Shown here: in pieces, positions 1-5,644 of the stretch | How positions within the stretch are numbered: the first letter of the stretch is position 1 | Layout: every line of letters starts with the position of its first letter | The notes under the pieces: generated by a model | Told to the model about the DNA's origin: nothing | What the model saw: only the letters and a program-made list of their open reading frames with translations | Databases searched by the model: none | NCBI GenBank assembly: GCA_040513115.1 | Contig: JBEVDW010000501.1 | Location: 1-6,803, forward strand | DNA: 6,803 bases | Direction of reading: 5' to 3' | From: DATELY01 sp040513115 | GTDB taxonomy: Bacteria > Pseudomonadota > Gammaproteobacteria > Steroidobacterales > Steroidobacteraceae | Position numbers and translations under genes: made by a program

Positions 1-54
1 CAGCAATCGGCTCCACCGGCCAGCATTCGGACTGGCTGAATCGACGTTACTCAT
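1..54 (-). CDS. Divergent gene, 5' end only (function unknown)
   Basis: An ATG at 54-52 on the minus strand opens a reading frame that runs without a stop to the left edge of the window, giving 18 residues, MSNVDSASPNAGRWSRLL. The start is supported by a purine-rich ribosome binding site, GAGAGG, ending five bases upstream of the ATG on the minus strand. The N-terminus is polar and then basic, with no readable domain, so I do not assign a product; a transporter or enzyme would fit equally well. It is transcribed away from the LysR-type regulator across a 539-base gap, an arrangement in which such regulators often control the divergent gene. The call rests on the ribosome binding site and open frame only. 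Confidence 0.5.
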   Translation of the reverse strand, partial: MSNVDSASPNAGRWSRLL

Positions 55-148
55 CGAGACCTCTCAAATCACCCATCACCCGATCGGCAACACATCGTCG
101 GCCGGAAGCATGCCTCTGCCGCAGTGCGGTAGACGGCCTCACGGTCTC

Positions 149-177
149 ATGACGAATGCAGTGGCGGGCGCTATGAT
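149..177 (+). promoter_or_regulatory. Weak candidate sigma70-like promoter
   Basis: ATGACG at 149-154 matches four of six bases of the TTGACA -35 consensus. It is separated by 17 bases from TATGAT at 172-177, which matches five of six bases of TATAAT. If used, transcription would start near 184 and leave an untranslated leader of about 410 bases before the LysR-type gene, which is long. This is pattern matching in one stretch and could be chance. Confidence 0.22.
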
Positions 178-392
178 GCCACTCGTTTGTACGCTAACTA
201 CGTTTCTTCGTGCGCTACCTACATATTCTGCGACGCCGCGCCGCACAGAGGTAAGCGTCAAGAGACACTCGGAAACAGGGGGACATTCACGATGCACGCG
301 CATCCTTGCGTCAGCTTAACGAACCCTTCCAGCCGACATATCCCGCGATCGATGCATGGCAGGCATACCAGGGTTGCCCTCGCCGAGCATTC

Positions 393-410
393 CGGCGGCG
401 ACCTCCGCCG
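393..410. repeat. GC-rich inverted repeat beside a TATGAT element
   Basis: CGGCGG (393-398) and CCGCCG (405-410) form perfect 6-base arms around a 6-base centre, directly before TATGAT at 412-417. Position and symmetry would suit an operator overlapping a promoter. However, no acceptable -35 sequence lies 16-18 bases upstream, and 6-base dyads are expected by chance in GC-rich DNA of this length. Confidence 0.2.
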
Positions 411-593
411 CTATGATCGAAGCCACCTCGTCTTCCGTCCCATGTGCCCATGCGCGACCCTACGCTCTGGCCCGATGCTGATTTTCGAGACGGCCTGGAG
501 TCCAGCTTCGAGTGCGAGAACCCCATCCGCATTCCCCCCACTCAGTCGCCGTCGCAACGTGTGCGGCGCGTGCAGCAGAGCGGAGTAGCGCGC

Positions 594-1574
594 ATGACAT
601 CCTCACTCGATCTGTCAGCATTGACCGCACTGGCTCACCTCGCCCGCGAACGCAACTTTACGGGTGTCGCGCGTCGTATGGGCATCACCCCTTCCGCAGT
701 CAGCAAGGCCATCGCCCGACTGGAAGAGGAAGTGGGTGCAAAACTCGTCACGCGCAATTCGCGCTCCATGGCACTCACACCCGAGGGTGTGATCTTTCAC
801 GCCCGCTGCCACGAGCTGTTGGTCGCCGTCGAGGAAGCCAAGCGCGCGCTCAGCGACCAGAGCACCCAGCCGGCAGGCCGACTACGCGTATCGCTGCCCG
901 AAGGCTTTGGGCGCGTGGTGATCGCACCGCGACTGAGCGAGTTCGCATCGCGCCATCCGCAAGTCGAGCTCGAAGTCCTGTTTACCGATCAGCGCCTGGA
1001 GTTCATCGAATCGAACATGGACATCGCGTTGTGGACCGGGCAGTTGCCCGAGTCACGGCTGATCGCGCGTGCACTGCATCCGCTCATGTATGTCACGTGT
1101 GCATCCCCTTCGTATCTCGCAGCACATGGCACGCCGCGAACCGTCCATGATCTCGCGGGCCACATCCGCTTGGGCGCCATTGCCAAGCGTACGGGACAAT
1201 TGCAGAACTGGCGCTTCCTCGTCGACGGGGCGCTGGTCGAACACGCCTGCAAACCTCGAATTCGCTCCGACTCCGTGCACGCGCTCGTCAACCTGGCGAT
1301 CGATGGTGTCGGCATCGCGCAAGTGACCGACTACTCCGCTGCTGATGCCATCTCCAAAGGGCTGCTCGTGCCCCTCCTGACCGAGTTCTCGGGACTCAGC
1401 ACACCATTGAACATCGTCTACCCAACCAACGCCCGCAGGCTCGGCCGCGTGAAGGCGTTCGCTGATTTCGTGGCCACCGTCTCCGCTGAGCGGCTCAAGG
1501 TCAGTCCAAGAATCAGGGCGACTCGCGAACCGACTCGTATGGATGGCGGGACCCTGTGCGCGCTGACGAACTGA
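594..1574 (+). CDS. LysR family transcriptional regulator
   Basis: This is a 326-residue DNA-binding regulator of the LysR type, cytoplasmic and expected to respond to a small pathway metabolite. The N-terminal winged helix-turn-helix covers about residues 8-65: FTGVARRMGITPSAVSKAI at 22-40 is the classic LysR helix-turn-helix, followed by ARLEEEVGAKLVTR and the wing around MALTPEG at 59-65. Residues about 95-295 form the periplasmic-binding-protein-like effector domain, including GRLRVSLPEGFGR at 95-107. The ATG at 594 is preferred because GGAG at 582-585 lies eight bases upstream and the protein then begins just before the conserved domain; the upstream in-frame ATG at 444 would add 50 residues unlike the family. 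The C-terminal 25 or so residues extend beyond the usual fold and are basic. The gene points the same way as the catabolic genes and lies just ahead of them, so it may be their co-transcribed regulator. Effector and targets cannot be deduced. Confidence 0.95.
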   Translation: MTSSLDLSALTALAHLARERNFTGVARRMGITPSAVSKAIARLEEEVGAKLVTRNSRSMALTPEGVIFHARCHELLVAVEEAKRALSDQSTQPAGRLRVSLPEGFGRVVIAPRLSEFASRHPQVELEVLFTDQRLEFIESNMDIALWTGQLPESRLIARALHPLMYVTCASPSYLAAHGTPRTVHDLAGHIRLGAIAKRTGQLQNWRFLVDGALVEHACKPRIRSDSVHALVNLAIDGVGIAQVTDYSAADAISKGLLVPLLTEFSGLSTPLNIVYPTNARRLGRVKAFADFVATVSAERLKVSPRIRATREPTRMDGGTLCALTN

Positions 1575-1618
1575 TGCACCGAGGTCGTGATCGCAGCACA
1601 TCGACGAAGAGAGCAGCG

Positions 1619-2788
1619 GTGACAGCAGAGCCGATCCAGACAGCACAGATTCTTGCCGCAGCTCGCAGCACCACCGGGCTATCCGAGCTGGGCGACGTCG
1701 CGTTCCTTCCGGGGCTGGAGAAGTTCGTCGAGTCGGTGAACCAGGAGGCTCGACTCTCCCCCGCCGGTAAGGCGTCGATGGTCGAACGTTTGCAACGCAT
1801 CGTGGCGAATCGGCTGCGCTTCACGGCGGATCTCACCGCACATCCAGAGATACTCGAGACAGCGTTGCTGCCACCCGTCGTGATTGCGGGTCTGCCGCGA
1901 GTCGGCTCGACCAAACTGCAGCGTATGCTCGCAGCCAGCGGCTCCTTCCAGGACCCGCTGTTCTGGCAGGTCTTCAATCCCGCGCGGATTCCTGGTGCGT
2001 CGAGTGGCAAGGATCCTCGTATCACAGAAGCGGAGCGCTACGTCGCGTGGCGCAACTCCACGAATCCTGCGGCCAATGCCGCACATCACATCGCGGTGCA
2101 CACCGTCGAAGAGGAATCCTTTCTGCTGGAGTTCTCGTTCGAGACGATGTATCCGATGGCCTTCGCGAGCGCGGACAGCTACTACGACTGGATCCAGCGG
2201 CGTGATCGCAGCTACACGTACGAATACCTCGCGCAACTGCTGCAATACCTGCAGTGGCAGTTCCACCGCGAGCAACCCAAGCCATGGATCCTGAAGTCGC
2301 CGCCGAACCTGGGATTCGAGGCGCAGATACTGCATTCGATGCCCGGTGCCCGCTTCATCATGTCGCATCGCGATCCCGTCACGATCGTGACTTCAATTGC
2401 TGCGGTGGTGAAGCAAAGTCGCAAGTTGTACGCGGAGCACGTCGATGCGCATGCGATCGGCCGCTGGTGTCTGCACGAGTTCTCCACCGCCATTCGACGT
2501 CATCTCAAATGGCGCAAAGCCAATACCGGCGCCAACGTGCTCGATGTCGCCTATGAAGACATCGAACGCAAACCGATGGACGTGGTGCGACGGTCATACG
2601 ATTTCCTGAACGTCGAACTCACCCCTGCAGTGGCCGCATCGATCGAAAGCTGGCTCGAAGCGGATCGCCACGGCAGCGCGGAGATACGGCACGAGTACTC
2701 GCTGGAGGCCTGCGGGCTCACTGCCGCTCAGATCGAGCGGGAGTTTGCCGAGTACACAGCGGCCTTCGGACGTTACTTGCAACGATAG
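1619..2788 (+). CDS. Sulfotransferase family protein (Sulfotransfer_3 type)
   Basis: This is a PAPS-dependent sulfotransferase-fold enzyme, expected to move a sulfuryl group from PAPS to a hydroxyl (or amine) of a small molecule in the cytoplasm. Counted from the GTG at 1619 it has 389 residues. The 5'-phosphosulfate loop is GLPRVGSTKL at 91-100, a variant of the common GxPRSGTTxL with Val-Gly-Ser in place of Ser-Gly-Thr. WILKSPPNL at 223-231 is a family hallmark, and SHRDPVTIVTS at 249-259 supplies Arg251 and Ser259 for the 3'-phosphate. The acidic EEES at 164-167 may provide the catalytic base (inference from the family). The GTG start has a purine-rich GAAGAGAG six bases upstream and leads directly into the conserved N-terminal helix. 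Alternatives in frame are ATG 1574, overlapping the regulator stop as TGATG, and GTG 1556. Some members of this broad family lack proven sulfotransferase activity, so the substrate and even the reaction remain open. Confidence 0.88.
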   Translation: MTAEPIQTAQILAAARSTTGLSELGDVAFLPGLEKFVESVNQEARLSPAGKASMVERLQRIVANRLRFTADLTAHPEILETALLPPVVIAGLPRVGSTKLQRMLAASGSFQDPLFWQVFNPARIPGASSGKDPRITEAERYVAWRNSTNPAANAAHHIAVHTVEEESFLLEFSFETMYPMAFASADSYYDWIQRRDRSYTYEYLAQLLQYLQWQFHREQPKPWILKSPPNLGFEAQILHSMPGARFIMSHRDPVTIVTSIAAVVKQSRKLYAEHVDAHAIGRWCLHEFSTAIRRHLKWRKANTGANVLDVAYEDIERKPMDVVRRSYDFLNVELTPAVAASIESWLEADRHGSAEIRHEYSLEACGLTAAQIEREFAEYTAAFGRYLQR

Positions 2789-2797
2789 TCCACCTCT

Positions 2798-2815
2798 CCG
2801 CGCCAGCTGGCGCGG
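2798..2815. repeat. Perfect 18-base palindrome between sulfotransferase and lipocalin-like genes
   Basis: CCGCGCCAGCTGGCGCGG is its own reverse complement. In RNA it would fold as a seven-base-pair, all-GC stem with an AGCT loop, starting nine bases after the sulfotransferase stop and ending 25 bases before the next start. The following bases, CGTGTTCTTCCCTCTC, are pyrimidine-rich but lack a run of T, so it is not a standard intrinsic terminator. It could be an mRNA processing or stability hairpin that sets different expression of the two operon halves, a weak attenuator, or a protein-binding operator. Confidence 0.5.
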
Positions 2816-2840
2816 CGTGTTCTTCCCTCTCGAGCCGCCC

Positions 2841-3845
2841 ATGAGCACTTCCTGGAAAGAAGAACTTCCCGTCGAACAACTGCCTGATGATCCTTCGTGG
2901 CGGGAGAACTTCTGCTTCGACGGCTACGATCATCGACGCGACATCGGCTTCTGGATTCATTGCAGTCGCTGGCCCTACGACCGCGGCATCTGGCGCGAAC
3001 AGGTGCTCGTGTACTGGCCGGGAACAACCTATCTGGTTCACCGCGCCTGGGGTTACCGGCCCAATCCGCGCGGCGTGTCGTCTGCCCTTCTCGATCTCCT
3101 CTGCACGACACCGGGCGAAGCATGGACGCTCAAGTATCGGGGCCCGACTCGGCCGACCACCGACGCAGAGTTGCGCCGCGGGCCCCTGCCCGAGGCACCG
3201 CAATCATCGATGGACCTGAACATCGAGTTCACGTCGACTGTGCCCATGTGGGACATGACTGCCGGCATCGACGGCGAAGACTGGGGCAAGTTCCACATCG
3301 AGCAAACCGGCCGGTTCAAAGGCACGATCCGGTACGGCGATGAGACCGTCGCGATGGACGGCTTCGGCTGGCACGACCATTCGCGCGGCCCGCGGCACGT
3401 GGGCAGCATGGGTCGCCACTGCTGGATTCACGGCAACCTGTCACGGGGACGCTCGTTTGCGATGACCGTGATGGACAACCTGTCACCTAACGGGTTCGTG
3501 CGCGGTCTCGACAAGATAGTGATCTGGGACGGCGGTCGAATCCACGCCGCCACGTGCCCGAATCCACCCTTTCTCGAATCGAGCAATGCGCCTTCTTCGA
3601 GCTACTCGATGCAACTGGTCTATGCGGGCGGCACCATCGACATCGAAGCCCAGACCCGCCGCTGCCTGCCCCACTCCACGACGGACACGATGGAGATCTT
3701 CGACGGGGTCACGCCTGGCATCGCGCATGTCGTGACGTACGAGCAAGGCTCCGTGTTCAAAGTGGATGGTGAGCTCCACGATGGCCATACAGAGCGCTCA
3801 TACCTTTTGCCGCGCGTGGATGCGTACACGGAGCCACCGCAGTGA
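2841..3845 (+). CDS. CrtC/AttH-like lipocalin-fold protein of unknown function
   Basis: The product has 334 residues. It resembles uncharacterised proteins once annotated as hydroxyneurosporene-synthase-like, and later as DUF7064/DUF7065-type, which are relatives of the CrtC/AttH double-lipocalin fold. The sequence is rich in short beta strands and aromatic residues. Its clearest mark is MDGFGWHDHSRGPRHV at 172-187, matching the GxGxRDHSWGxRD pattern of that group, with His178, Asp179, His180, Gly183 and Arg185 kept. CrtC is a hydratase of a carotenoid, and other relatives handle hydrophobic compounds, so a hydratase/isomerase or ligand-binding role on a lipid-like substrate is possible but unproven. 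No signal peptide or membrane segment is visible. The ATG at 2841 is chosen because the protein body starts there; its ribosome binding site is poor. GTG 2817 is an in-frame alternative, and a frame open back to 2745 would run into the upstream gene. Its stop overlaps the kinase start by four bases, implying translational coupling. Confidence 0.8.
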   Translation: MSTSWKEELPVEQLPDDPSWRENFCFDGYDHRRDIGFWIHCSRWPYDRGIWREQVLVYWPGTTYLVHRAWGYRPNPRGVSSALLDLLCTTPGEAWTLKYRGPTRPTTDAELRRGPLPEAPQSSMDLNIEFTSTVPMWDMTAGIDGEDWGKFHIEQTGRFKGTIRYGDETVAMDGFGWHDHSRGPRHVGSMGRHCWIHGNLSRGRSFAMTVMDNLSPNGFVRGLDKIVIWDGGRIHAATCPNPPFLESSNAPSSSYSMQLVYAGGTIDIEAQTRRCLPHSTTDTMEIFDGVTPGIAHVVTYEQGSVFKVDGELHDGHTERSYLLPRVDAYTEPPQ

Positions 3846-5035
3846 TCGCAGCCGACGAAAAGCAGCAACCCACCGACGCGTTCATCGAGAACATTCGCCA
3901 GCGCTTTCCGACCGAGCAGCTGATCGACGCCACGCTCACGGCCAAGATGCGTGGCAGGTCAGGGCCACCGCACCGATCCCAATCCGTCGCGACCGTAACC
4001 GAACGACTCAAGACCTTTCTCGACCGTCGGATCGCACCAGGCTTCACGATATCGGAGATCCACTCCCTGGCCGGCGGCTCCTCGAAAGAGCAATTCGCGT
4101 TCCGCCTGCAATGGACCGACGAGCACGGCAAGCAGCACGACGACAAGCTCGCACTGCGAATGCGTCCCACCGAATCCATCGTCGAAACTCATCCGCTGCG
4201 CGAGTATCAGGCCCTGGCCGCGGTACGCGACGTCATCCCGGTGCCGCCGCTGTATTGGATCGATCCCGATGGCAAGGAGCTCGGCCAGCCGGCGCTGATC
4301 TATGGTTTCTGCGAAGGCATCACCAAGCCGCCGCGCGACGGCGCATACAGCACACGCGCAGGATTCGGTCCCAAGTACCGGGCGCTGCTTGCACCGCAGT
4401 TCGTGCGCTACTTCGCAGAGCTCGCGAAGTTCGACTGGCGCAACGCCGACATGAGTGCGTTCGATCCTCCACCCGTAGGGTCCAACGCAGGTGTGCTGAG
4501 CGCGATCAACTGGTGGCAGCGCGTGTGGGAAGAGGATTGCGTCGAGCGCAATCCGTTGATCACGATCGGTGCCCAATGGCTACGTGAGCACGCTCCGCCC
4601 ATCGACTATGTCTCGATCGTTCATCAAGATTTCCGTGGCGGCAATTTTCTCTTCGATCCTGACACCGGCCGCATCACCACCATCCTCGACTGGGAGCTGG
4701 TGCTGCTCGGCGACCGGCACATCGACCTCGCCTTCTTTCTGAATCCCCTGTTCCGCGAGACGTCCGAAGACGGCGAGGAACTGGCCGGCGGCCTCATCAC
4801 TCGCGACCAATTGCTTGCGGAGTACGAACGTCACTCCGGGTTGCCAGTGGATCCCGCACGCCTCACTTACTACCATGTGTTCACGTGCTGGCGCAGCGCG
4901 ATCAATTCCACGGCGTCGGCAGCGCGTGTGATGTACGGGCAGAAATCACATCAAGACATCCGCGTCGGCTGGCTGCTCGCAACGGCACCGATCACGCTCA
5001 AAGCCTTGCGCGAGTCCTTGGAGGGTGTGCTCTGA
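3842..5035 (+). CDS. APH-fold phosphotransferase (LvaA / ACAD10-11 kinase-domain-like)
   Basis: This 397-residue protein is a small-molecule kinase of the aminoglycoside phosphotransferase (APH) fold, more likely acting on a hydroxylated metabolite or acyl-CoA than on an antibiotic. SLAGGSSKEQFAF at 75-87 is the nucleotide-binding loop and LALRMRP at 103-109 the following strand. EYQAL at 121-125 lies where the conserved Glu helix is expected. The catalytic loop is HQDFRGGN at 261-268 (Asp263 base, Asn268), followed by the metal-binding LDWE at 282-285. About 60 extra N-terminal residues precede the kinase fold. Family members next to acyl-CoA dehydrogenases include LvaA of Pseudomonas putida, which phosphorylates 4-hydroxyvaleryl-CoA, and the kinase domain of ACAD10/11. 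The GTG start is fixed by the 4-base GTGA overlap with the preceding stop, and the TGA overlaps the next ATG by one base. The substrate is inferred only from context. Confidence 0.9.
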   Translation: MIAADEKQQPTDAFIENIRQRFPTEQLIDATLTAKMRGRSGPPHRSQSVATVTERLKTFLDRRIAPGFTISEIHSLAGGSSKEQFAFRLQWTDEHGKQHDDKLALRMRPTESIVETHPLREYQALAAVRDVIPVPPLYWIDPDGKELGQPALIYGFCEGITKPPRDGAYSTRAGFGPKYRALLAPQFVRYFAELAKFDWRNADMSAFDPPPVGSNAGVLSAINWWQRVWEEDCVERNPLITIGAQWLREHAPPIDYVSIVHQDFRGGNFLFDPDTGRITTILDWELVLLGDRHIDLAFFLNPLFRETSEDGEELAGGLITRDQLLAEYERHSGLPVDPARLTYYHVFTCWRSAINSTASAARVMYGQKSHQDIRVGWLLATAPITLKALRESLEGVL

Positions 5036-5595
5036 TGATTCCCACCCACGCCGCCCGCTTGCAATCGATGCTGCGCTCGATGACCGAAGTCATCATCCCT
5101 GCGCTCAACCGAGACGACCAGTTGGCGCGCGACCAGGCGCAGATCCTGTTGGGCAATCTCCGCCTGCTGAGCGATCAAGCCGATCGCACCTATGAATACG
5201 ACATGGTGGAGTTGCGCGAGTATGTCGCGTTGCTCAAAGAGCTGACTCGAATCGTTTCCGGTGGATCGCAGACGGAAGAGCACAAGGAAGTCGCAAACAG
5301 GGCGATCAAGGAAGCGGAGCCGATGGCGGCACTCGCCATTCCGACACATCAACTGCTTTCGACTCGATTGCAGTCGCTGAAATCAACCGTCGACGGGCTC
5401 ATTGCCGCGACGAACGCGGATGGAACCCCCACCTCGCGCAAAGATGCGATCGCGGCCGTCCTTAAACAGGCTGCATCGCAGAACCTGCGTGAGCGTGCAT
5501 GGTTCCGTTCCTCGGGCTTCGACTCCGCCCAACAGGAGCTACCCTCGCTCGATCAGGTTCTGCGCCTGACTGGCGACGGTCGGGAATCCGCTTGA
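5035..5595 (+). CDS. Uncharacterised helical protein between kinase and dehydrogenase
   Basis: A 186-residue protein that I cannot assign to a characterised family. It is predicted by eye to be almost entirely alpha-helical, with helices around 5-50, 56-76, 79-98 and 104-126. A Gly/Thr/Ser-rich break at 128-135 is followed by a helix and the motif LRERAWFRSSGFD at 151-163, the most distinctive stretch. There is no signal peptide, transmembrane segment or cysteine. The ATG at 5035 overlaps the kinase TGA as TGATG, so its translation is probably coupled to the kinase, which suggests a partner or accessory subunit. In the lva levulinate operon a small protein, LvaB, occupies the same place and is needed with the LvaA kinase. 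This protein is larger than LvaB as I remember it, and I cannot show homology, so the analogy is positional. An in-frame upstream ATG at 4885 would lie deep inside the kinase gene and is rejected. Confidence 0.8.
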   Translation: MIPTHAARLQSMLRSMTEVIIPALNRDDQLARDQAQILLGNLRLLSDQADRTYEYDMVELREYVALLKELTRIVSGGSQTEEHKEVANRAIKEAEPMAALAIPTHQLLSTRLQSLKSTVDGLIAATNADGTPTSRKDAIAAVLKQAASQNLRERAWFRSSGFDSAQQELPSLDQVLRLTGDGRESA

Positions 5596-5627
5596 ACGAG
5601 AAGTCGCTGCTAATTTTCAATCAATAC

Positions 5628-5633
5628 AAGAGG
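5628..5633 (+). promoter_or_regulatory. Ribosome binding site of the acyl-CoA dehydrogenase gene
   Basis: AAGAGG lies 11 bases before the ATG at 5645 in the 49-base gap after the helical-protein gene. Of the four downstream genes it has the clearest spaced site, which supports the chosen start. The surrounding gap is more AT-rich than its neighbours (TAATTTTCAATCAATAC at 5611-5627) and shows no hairpin. Confidence 0.5.
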
Positions 5634-5644
5634 CCACCACTCCC

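Larger units (their letters stand above)
55..593. other. Non-coding divergent intergenic region
   Basis: These 539 bases lie between the divergent gene at the left edge and the LysR-type regulator. Several frames stay open for 60-130 codons here (for example 187-588 plus, 311-541 minus, and an in-frame upstream extension of the regulator from 444). Their translations are Arg/Ser/Pro-rich, show no recognisable domain and lack convincing ribosome binding sites, so I read the region as non-coding. It holds a weak sigma70-like element (149-177), a second TATGAT at 412-417 preceded by a GC-rich dyad, and a small dyad at 119-129. It is long for a simple promoter region and may hold the binding sites for the LysR-type protein. 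Confidence 0.6.

Noticed and set aside
119..129. CCGCA-G-TGCGG dyad as a LysR-type T-N11-A operator
   Set aside because: The flanking T and A give T-N13-A rather than T-N11-A, and 5-base arms are common by chance.
444..593. 50-residue N-terminal extension of the LysR-type regulator from ATG 444
   Set aside because: The family starts almost directly at the helix-turn-helix. ATG 594 has a well-spaced GGAG and the extension has no family resemblance.
1053..1646. 197-codon minus-strand open frame opposite the LysR-type gene
   Set aside because: It overlaps a confidently identified regulator, has low-complexity composition and no recognisable motif.
1679..2368. 229-codon open frame on the minus strand inside the sulfotransferase gene
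   Set aside because: The plus-strand frame carries clear family motifs throughout. The antisense translation is Arg-rich with no domain, as expected of a shadow in GC-rich DNA.
2798..2832. Palindrome plus pyrimidine tail as an intrinsic terminator
   Set aside because: The stem is strong but the tail has only scattered T residues, so a standard U-tract is missing; kept as a repeat instead.
3766..4587. 273-codon plus-strand open frame overlapping the lipocalin-like and kinase genes
   Set aside because: Its translation is dominated by Arg, Ala and His with no domain, while the overlapping kinase frame has intact APH motifs.
3842..5035. Aminoglycoside resistance kinase
   Set aside because: The fold is shared, but the neighbouring helical protein and acyl-CoA dehydrogenase and the 60-residue N-terminal extension fit the metabolic LvaA/ACAD-type branch better.
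5592..5616. TTGAAC ... TAATTT as an internal promoter before the acyl-CoA dehydrogenase
   Set aside because: The spacer is only 13 bases, too short for a sigma70 promoter, and the first element overlaps the preceding gene's stop.
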